Assembly: GCA_030039135.1 (NCBI GenBank)
Contig: JASHQN010000123.1
Coordinates: 1 to 18,789, forward strand
Source of the DNA: Thermoplasmata archaeon
GTDB lineage: Archaea > Thermoplasmatota > Thermoplasmata > Lutacidiplasmatales > UBA184
Length of the DNA: 18,789 nt
Direction of reading: 5' to 3'
The position numbers and the translations under genes are program-made. Positions 14,251 through 18,789 of the stretch are shown here, one piece after another (within the stretch, counting starts at the first letter, position 1; each line of letters starts with the position of its first letter). The notes beneath the pieces were generated by a model. That model was not told the origin of the DNA, did not search any database, and was given only the letters and a program-made list of their open reading frames with translations.

Positions 14251-14661
14251 CTACTTCGCGGCCGACCCCGAAGCCGAGGGAGCGCTCTCCCCGGGATGGA
14301 GCGCCTTTCCCAGCGCCACGAATCCCGTGAGCGCGCACTTCACGCGCACGGGCGACAAGGGGATTCCGAGGGATTTCAGGACGTCGTCCCGAGTCAGGGC
14401 CGTTGCGTCGGCGAGCGAGGCGCCGGTGAGCTTCTCGGTGAGCATGGACGCGCTCGCGACGCTGATGGCGCATCCCTCGCCCTCGAACCGCACCTCGCGG
14501 ATTTTTTGGCTGGCGGGATCGAGCTTCAGTCGGAGAGTGATGTGGTCCCCGCAGAGCGGGTTCGACTCTTCGCCGACCCGGTCCGCTCCCTCCATGGGAC
14601 CGAAGTTTCGGGGAGAACGGTAGTGCTCGAGGATGACCTCCTGGTACATGTCATACGCCAT
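14251..14661 (-). CDS. sufU: Fe-S cluster scaffold/sulfur-relay protein, SufU/IscU family
   Basis: Accepts sulfur from the cysteine desulfurase and passes it, or a nascent cluster, into Fe-S assembly. At 136 aa it carries the three conserved cysteines and the Asp: Cys37 and Asp39 (NPLCGDHI), Cys64 (GEGCAIS) and Cys109 (VRVKCALTGF). The sequence around Cys64, with ASASMLTEKLTG, is SufU-like. The Cys64-Cys109 spacing of 45 residues is IscU-like, because typical SufU proteins carry about 18-20 extra residues there. SPVRVKC partly resembles the LPPVK chaperone motif of IscU. The C-terminal ~15 residues are a flexible Ser/Ala-rich tail. The ATG at 14661 has a TATA-like CTTTATAG 36 nt upstream. A SufS gene in the same neighbourhood supports the sulfur-relay role. 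Confidence 0.9.
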   Translation of the reverse strand: MAYDMYQEVILEHYRSPRNFGPMEGADRVGEESNPLCGDHITLRLKLDPASQKIREVRFEGEGCAISVASASMLTEKLTGASLADATALTRDDVLKSLGIPLSPVRVKCALTGFVALGKALHPGESAPSASGSAAK

Positions 14662-14693
14662 GAATCGTCCCTGCCGGCGCGAGGCGGCCCGCG

Positions 14694-14701
14694 CTATAAA
14701 G
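14694..14701 (-). promoter_or_regulatory. TATA-like box of sufU
   Basis: CTTTATAG on the minus strand, centred about 36 nt upstream of the sufU ATG, giving a leader of roughly 10 nt. Unlike the sufD and sufB boxes, it is not followed by the shared CACC-GGTG palindrome. Confidence 0.6.
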
Positions 14702-14736
14702 CGGCGTTGTGCCGAGTTGCACGGCGGTAATCTCTT

Positions 14737-14760
14737 CGCCGGCGAACGCCGGCGCCGGCG
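14737..14760. repeat. Three copies of palindromic CGCCGGCG in the sufU-sufD gap
   Basis: CGCCGGCG occurs at 14737-14744, 14747-14754 and 14753-14760. The first two form a perfect 8-bp inverted repeat separated by AA. The cluster sits between the divergent sufU and sufD promoters, outside both predicted transcripts, about 40 bp upstream of the sufU box and about 120 bp upstream of the sufD box. It may be a protein-binding site, but a GC-rich genome makes such octamers less surprising. Confidence 0.5.
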
Positions 14761-14831
14761 TCCGATTTGCGGTCGAGCGCCGAGGGATCGCCGGGTGACT
14801 TAGAACCCCCGCCGGTGGCGTACTGCGCGGA

Positions 14832-14860
14832 GTGAACAGCATCTCTCGGGTCCCGTTCAC
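14832..14860. promoter_or_regulatory. Inverted repeat GTGAAC-N17-GTTCAC upstream of sufD
   Basis: GTGAAC (14832-14837) and GTTCAC (14855-14860) are exact inverted 6-mers with centres 23 bp apart, about two helical turns. The right arm ends 15 bp before the sufD TATA-like box, a position suited to an activator or a second repressor site. The arms are short, so chance is possible. Confidence 0.3.
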
Positions 14861-14875
14861 CGTCCAGCGGTACAA

Positions 14876-14883
14876 CTTATAAG
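14876..14883 (+). promoter_or_regulatory. TATA-like box of sufD
   Basis: CTTATAAG, itself a palindrome, centred about 27 nt upstream of the ATG at 14906. Transcription should begin at or next to the start codon, so the message is probably leaderless. Confidence 0.65.
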
Positions 14884-14897
14884 CACACCGCGGTGTG
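14884..14897. promoter_or_regulatory. 14-bp perfect palindrome between sufD TATA-like box and start: candidate operator
   Basis: CACACCGCGGTGTG is a perfect 14-bp palindrome that abuts the sufD TATA-like box. A protein bound here would block RNA polymerase or TFB loading. A 12-bp near-copy (10 of 12 identical) occupies the equivalent place at sufB (17796-17807). No regulator gene is seen in the window. Confidence 0.55.
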
Positions 14898-14905
14898 TAA
14901 ATCAG

Positions 14906-16300
14906 ATGGCCGGTTCCGTGCCCAGTTTCGAGGAGTGGCTCACGCTCGACGAGGTCCGATCCCTGTCGAGTGACCTCGGCGATCCCGCGCCCATTCGGGC
15001 GCTTCGGGAGGAGGCACACGAACGGTTCCTGCGTCTGCCCCTCGAGCCGAATCCGCTGTATCGCGGCTATGGGTACTTTTCGAACGTCGACTTGAGTCGG
15101 ATCGATCCGGCCGCTCACGGCGCGCCGGTGACGATGCCCCCGCCGATACCGGGCGCAATCCGAATCGTCCACGACGTAGCGGGAACCCGTGTCGATCTCC
15201 CGACGGAACTGCGGGACGCCGGCGTGGTCGTCCGTACGCTGGACGAGATCTGGCAGGGCGCACAGGGCCGGCTGCACGACTTTCTGCGTGGCTCGGAGGA
15301 GCCGACCGACCGGCTATCGGCGCTCGCGACCGCGCTGATCAACCGAGGGTACGCGCTCGACGTTCCAACGGGGATCCGCCGACCGATCCGGATCCAAGAG
15401 CTCAACCTTCTGTCGATCCCGCACGAGGCGCTCTCGGTGCGCCGCGCCGTCCGGGCCGGCGCGGGCGCCCAGCTACTCGTCACCGAAGAGACGTACTCGA
15501 CCCCCGCTCCCCCGGACGGTCAGCGGCTCTTCGCCTCCAGCACCGATCTCGATCTCGCGGACCGCGCGAAGGTCGTCTTTCTGACGGTGCACGCGCCGGA
15601 TCTACGGACCGTCTCGATCTACCGGCGCTCGGCGACCACGGGGCCCGACTCCCGCCTTGCCTGGCTGTGGAACGGGCTCGGGGGCTTCCGCACGAAGAAC
15701 CGGAACCACACGTCGCTCACCGGGTCCGGCGCGGCGGTGGACGATCTTCAGGTGTTCTTCGGCGCCGGGCATCAGGCCTTCGACAGCTCCGTCGACCTGA
15801 CCCACATCGCAACGGACACCCACGGACAGTCGATCACGCGCGGGGTCTTCCGCGACGACGCGCGGGGAATGAGCCGGGGGCTCGTTCGCATCGAGCACGA
15901 GGCGCGCAAAACGGTGAGCTTCATCTCGGAGCATGCGATGCTGCTGTCCAAGGGAGCCCGGTCCGACACGATCCCGATCCTCGAGATCCTCTGCCGTGAC
16001 GTCAAGGCGACCCACTCGACGTCCGTCGCTCCTGTCGATCCCGAGAAGGTCTTCTACCTCGAGTCCCGAGGGTTCACCGAGTCGGAGGCGGTCCGCGCGA
16101 TCGGCGAGGGTTTCCTCTCCTATGTGCTCGAGCGTGCGCCGGTGACCGGGCTGCGGGACATCCTGTACCCCGCGCTCTCCACTCGCTGGGACGGCGGACA
16201 GATCGTGTGGGGCCCCGAGACGTTCCCGGGGCTGCCTGAGCTCGAAGTGGCCGGTACCGCGGCCGCTCCCGAGTGGCGGTTCGACTCGAAGCTGCGCTGA
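14906..16300 (+). CDS. sufD: Fe-S cluster assembly protein SufD-like (SufBD family)
   Basis: Component of the SufBCD scaffold that builds Fe-S clusters in the cytosol. The 464 residues have a helical N-terminal part (1-80) and a SufBD beta-helix core. The C-terminal region is the most telling: ILEILCRDVKATHSTS with His370, matching the conserved SufD His that E. coli SufD has in a CSHG context, followed by FYLESRGFTESEA, the family's C-terminal helical motif. It is less conserved than the SufB gene nearby and lacks SufB's YNEIHEEDATITHEA stretch, so SufD rather than SufB is the better call. The ATG at 14906 lies about 27 nt from its TATA-like box and is probably leaderless. It is convergent with sufB, with 62 bp between the stops. 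Confidence 0.85.
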   Translation: MAGSVPSFEEWLTLDEVRSLSSDLGDPAPIRALREEAHERFLRLPLEPNPLYRGYGYFSNVDLSRIDPAAHGAPVTMPPPIPGAIRIVHDVAGTRVDLPTELRDAGVVVRTLDEIWQGAQGRLHDFLRGSEEPTDRLSALATALINRGYALDVPTGIRRPIRIQELNLLSIPHEALSVRRAVRAGAGAQLLVTEETYSTPAPPDGQRLFASSTDLDLADRAKVVFLTVHAPDLRTVSIYRRSATTGPDSRLAWLWNGLGGFRTKNRNHTSLTGSGAAVDDLQVFFGAGHQAFDSSVDLTHIATDTHGQSITRGVFRDDARGMSRGLVRIEHEARKTVSFISEHAMLLSKGARSDTIPILEILCRDVKATHSTSVAPVDPEKVFYLESRGFTESEAVRAIGEGFLSYVLERAPVTGLRDILYPALSTRWDGGQIVWGPETFPGLPELEVAGTAAAPEWRFDSKLR

Positions 16301-16362
16301 GAGCCCTCGGCGGAAACGGAACGAGCCGGGACCACCGGCCGGTTCGGGAACGGTCGGGGCGA

Positions 16363-17775
16363 CTAACCGACTGCGCCGGTCATCTCGAGCTGGATCAACC
16401 GGTTCAGCTCGAGCGCGTAGTCGACCGGGAGCTCCTTCGCGAACTCGGCGAGGAAGCCCATCAGGATGAGGTGGATCGCGTCCGACTCCGAGAGCCCGCG
16501 GCTCATCAGGTAGAAGATCTGCTCCTCGCCGATCTTGCCGACGACCGCCTCGTGGGTGATAGTCGCGTCCTCTTCGTGGATCTCGTTGTAGGGGTACGTG
16601 TCGGACCGACCGAGCTCGTCCGGCAGGAGCGCGTCGCAGCGCACCGCCGCCTTCACGCCCGTGGCGCCGGGCGCCACGTGGAGGAGGCCGCGGTAGCTCG
16701 TCTGCCCTCCGCGGATCGCGATCGACTTCGCGATGATCTTGCTCGATGTATCGGGCGCCGAGTGGACCGCCTTCGCGCCCGAGTCGATGATCTGCCCTTC
16801 GCTCGCGAACGCGACCGAGAGGATGTCGGCCCGCGCGCCGCGGCCCTTGAGGTAGACCGACGGGTACTTCATCGTGATCTTCGAGCCCATGTTGCCGTCC
16901 ACCCACTCGACGAGCGCGTTCTCGTAGGCTACGGCGCGCTTGGTGACGAGGTTGTAGACGTTCTTCGACCAGTTCTGGACGGTGGTGTACCGGACCTTCG
17001 CGTACGGCTCGCCCACCACTTCGACGACGGCCGCGTGCAGGGAATCGGTGGAGTAGATAGGCGCCGTACACCCCTCTAGGTAGTGCACCTTGGAACCTTT
17101 GTCGCCGATAATCAGCGTCCGCTCGAACTGCCCGACGCTCTTCGCGTTGATCCGGAAGTACGCCTGGAGAGGGATCGGGCATTCGACGCCCGGCGGGATG
17201 TAGACGAAACTTCCGCCCGACCAGACCGCGCTGTTGAGCGCGGCGAACTTGTTGTCGTTGTACGGGACGATCTTGCCGAAGTACTTGCGCACGATCTCGG
17301 GATGCTCGCGGACCGCCGTGTCGGTATCGCAGAAGATGATCCCCTTCGCCGCGAGGTCCTCCCGCAGCTTGTGGTACATCGTGCCGCTGTCGTACTGGGC
17401 TCCGACGCCCCCGAAGTACTCCCGCTCGGCCTTCGGGATGCCGAGCTTCTCGAACGTGTTCTTGATGTCGGCTGGGAGATCCTCCCACTTCCGCTTCGTC
17501 TCCCCTTCGAGCAGGGGGTTCGCGTAGTACGTGTACGCGTCGAAGTCGATGTCGCTGAGGTCGGGGCCCCAGTCCGGCATCGGTCGCTGCATGAAGTGGT
17601 CGAACGCGCGGAGCCGGTACTCCCGCATCCAATCCGGCTCGTGCTTGAACTCGGAGATCTGCTCGACGACGTGCCGGCTCAGGCCCTTCGGGATCCGCAG
17701 CCGGTAGGTCTCGGGGTCCTTGAAGTCGTAGCGAGTGTAGTCGAGCGGAGTGAGCTCCTGCGCTGTCTGAGCCAT
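16363..17775 (-). CDS. sufB: Fe-S cluster scaffold SufB
   Basis: Core scaffold of the SufBC(D) assembly complex in the cytosol. The protein (470 aa from this start) is strongly conserved: WGPDLSDIDFD, SWEDLPADIKNTFEKLGIP-like stretch, GVGAQYDSG, YIPPGVECPIPLQAYFRIN, TVQNWSKNVYNLVTKR, and the C-terminal YNEIHEEDATITHEA and FYLMSRGLSESDAI. The position of E. coli Cys405 (DKCGAHT) reads DELGRSD, as I recall for archaeal and Gram-positive SufB. The frame is open to a GTG at 17799 and an ATG at 17796, but the TATA-like ATTTAAAT (17815-17808) is too close to those. The ATG at 17775, 36 nt from the box, is preferred. A candidate operator lies between box and start. sufS lies 117 bp upstream on the same strand; sufC is absent. 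Confidence 0.94.
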   Translation of the reverse strand: MAQTAQELTPLDYTRYDFKDPETYRLRIPKGLSRHVVEQISEFKHEPDWMREYRLRAFDHFMQRPMPDWGPDLSDIDFDAYTYYANPLLEGETKRKWEDLPADIKNTFEKLGIPKAEREYFGGVGAQYDSGTMYHKLREDLAAKGIIFCDTDTAVREHPEIVRKYFGKIVPYNDNKFAALNSAVWSGGSFVYIPPGVECPIPLQAYFRINAKSVGQFERTLIIGDKGSKVHYLEGCTAPIYSTDSLHAAVVEVVGEPYAKVRYTTVQNWSKNVYNLVTKRAVAYENALVEWVDGNMGSKITMKYPSVYLKGRGARADILSVAFASEGQIIDSGAKAVHSAPDTSSKIIAKSIAIRGGQTSYRGLLHVAPGATGVKAAVRCDALLPDELGRSDTYPYNEIHEEDATITHEAVVGKIGEEQIFYLMSRGLSESDAIHLILMGFLAEFAKELPVDYALELNRLIQLEMTGAVG

Positions 17776-17795
17776 CTGCTTCTCAGGGAATTCCA

Positions 17796-17807
17796 TCACC
17801 CCGGTGT
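17796..17807. promoter_or_regulatory. Candidate operator at the sufB promoter
   Basis: On the minus strand this reads ACACCGGGGTGA, against ACACCGCGGTGT at sufD: 10 of 12 positions match, and both abut the downstream edge of a TATA-like box. The CACC and GGTG arms are intact. If the GTG/ATG at 17799/17796 were the true start, the site would overlap the coding region. Confidence 0.5.
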
Positions 17808-17815
17808 ATTTAAAT
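17808..17815 (-). promoter_or_regulatory. TATA-like box of sufB
   Basis: ATTTAAAT, a palindromic AT-only octamer in the gap between sufS and sufB. It predicts transcription from about 17786 and so a start at the ATG at 17775 with a leader of about 11 nt. sufB can therefore be expressed independently of sufS. Confidence 0.6.
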
Positions 17816-17892
17816 GAGAGGTCGCCGACGACGCGACAGCCACGTCCTCGCCGAGGCTCGACGCGGTACGGGGCCGAATGTAGGGCCCCGGA

Positions 17893-18789
17893 CTACAGGC
17901 CCTGCTGGGCCGGGGCCGGATGCGCCACGTGACGGCCGGCGAAGAGGCGCTCGACGCGCCGAAGGGCCTCGAACAGCTGGTCGATCTCGCCCTCGGTATT
18001 GTAGAGGTACGGGCTCGCCCGGGTGAGGGCGGGCACGCCGAGGCGTTCCATGAGCGGCTGGCAGCAGTGGTGGCCGGCCCGGACGGCGATGCCGTCCGCG
18101 TCCAAGAGCTCCGCCACGTCGTGCGGATGAGCTCCCTCGAGGGCGAACGAGATGATCGCTTGACGGTCCTTCGAGGTCGACGGCCCGTAGATCCGCAAGC
18201 GGTTGGCGAAGCGATCCCGCGCCAGTCGCCTCGCGCGCTCGTAGAGCCGTCGCTCGTGCGCGGCGATCTCGTCCCATCCGACTCCCTCGAGGTAGTCGAT
18301 CGCGGCGGCGAGACCGACCGCCCCGGCCGCGTTCGGCGTCCCGGCCTCGAACCTCGCGGGAGGGTCGCGGTAGCCGACCCGGTCCTGGTGCACCTCGGTG
18401 ATCATCTCCCCACCGCCGGTCGCCGGCGGCATACGCGCGAGGACCTCCTTCCGGCCCCAGAGCACGCCGATCCCCATCGGTCCGAGCATCTTGTGCCCGG
18501 AGAATGCGAGGAGGTCGGCTCCGAGGGCCTGGACGTCGACCGGTCGGTGCGGCGCGGACTGGGCCGCGTCGACGACCATGATCGCGCCCACCGAATGGGC
18601 CCGTTCAGCGATGTTCCGTATGGGGTTCACCGTACCGAGGACGTTCGACGCATGGGTGACGGTCACGACCTTCGCGGTCCGATCGATGAGGCGATCGAGG
18701 TCGTCGGATCGGAGTCGCCCCTCGTCGTCGACGTCGACGAACCGGAGGTCGATCCCCCGCCGGTCCCGCAGCATGTGCCACGGGACGAT
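17893..18789 (-). CDS. sufS: Cysteine desulfurase SufS (5' end outside window)
   Basis: PLP enzyme that removes sulfur from L-cysteine and supplies it, normally via SufU, to Fe-S assembly. The frame is open to the last base (VPWHMLRDRRG at the truncated end), so about 110 N-terminal residues are missing from the usual ~410. Visible landmarks are THASNVLGT, VVDAAQSAPH, the PLP lysine in SGHKMLGP (codon 18492-18490), and the catalytic loop RAGHHCCQP (first Cys codon 18066-18064). The catalytic Cys follows the two His and is itself followed by a second Cys where Ala or Thr is common. The RAGHHC form fits the SufU-dependent group II desulfurases, in keeping with the nearby sufU. sufB follows on the same strand but has its own promoter. 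Confidence 0.94.
   Translation of the reverse strand: MVPWHMLRDRRGIDLRFVDVDDEGRLRSDDLDRLIDRTAKVVTVTHASNVLGTVNPIRNIAERAHSVGAIMVVDAAQSAPHRPVDVQALGADLLAFSGHKMLGPMGIGVLWGRKEVLARMPPATGGGEMITEVHQDRVGYRDPPARFEAGTPNAAGAVGLAAAIDYLEGVGWDEIAAHERRLYERARRLARDRFANRLRIYGPSTSKDRQAIISFALEGAHPHDVAELLDADGIAVRAGHHCCQPLMERLGVPALTRASPYLYNTEGEIDQLFEALRRVERLFAGRHVAHPAPAQQGL

Noticed and set aside
15602..17632. Very long minus-strand open frame (676 codons) across sufD and sufB
   Set aside because: It runs antisense to sufD and out of frame with sufB on the same strand; the translation is Arg/Gly/Pro-rich shadow produced by high GC, with no domain.
16273..17817. Two plus-strand open frames antisense to sufB
   Set aside because: Both mirror the highly conserved sufB gene and read as Arg/Asp/Val-rich shadow sequence.

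Overview
The window looks like chromosomal DNA from a high-GC archaeon. Short AT-rich TATA-like boxes stand out in GC-rich intergenic DNA, usually about 25-35 nt upstream of a start codon, so several messages are probably leaderless or nearly so. An archaeal-style mre11-rad50 pair, several tiny zinc-motif proteins and a 2[4Fe-4S] ferredoxin fit this. A placement near high-GC Thermoplasmata-like lineages is a guess from gene content only. There is no sign of phage, transposon, CRISPR or tRNA. Nearly every base is coding or promoter, and no gene-free stretch exceeds about 250 bp.

Left part (1-6105): the 3' part of a bacterial-type threonyl-tRNA synthetase with its editing domain; a small C2H2 zinc-finger protein on the minus strand; divergent from it, a membrane pyrophosphatase with the K+-independent signature; two overlapping SDR-family oxidoreductases of unlike catalytic make-up; and an acidic hypothetical protein on the minus strand.

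Middle (6199-12511): an apparent three-gene operon of a small single-TM protein, mre11 and rad50 (double-strand-break processing); a four-TM zinc-ribbon protein; an aldo/keto reductase on the minus strand; and a candidate 39-residue zinc-knuckle microprotein.

Right part (12519-18789): an iron-sulfur neighbourhood. A ferredoxin overlaps a B12-binding-type radical SAM enzyme. Next come a SufU/IscU-like scaffold, a SufD-like protein, SufB and the cysteine desulfurase SufS (cut by the window end). SufS would supply sulfur, SufU would relay it, and SufB/SufD would assemble clusters; ferredoxin and radical SAM enzyme would be clients. SufC, the ATPase partner, is not in the window, and sufB and sufD face each other rather than sharing an operon.

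The most notable signal is a shared near-palindrome, ACACCGsGGTGw, placed directly downstream of the TATA-like boxes of both sufD and sufB. It looks like the operator of an unidentified regulator of Fe-S cluster synthesis.
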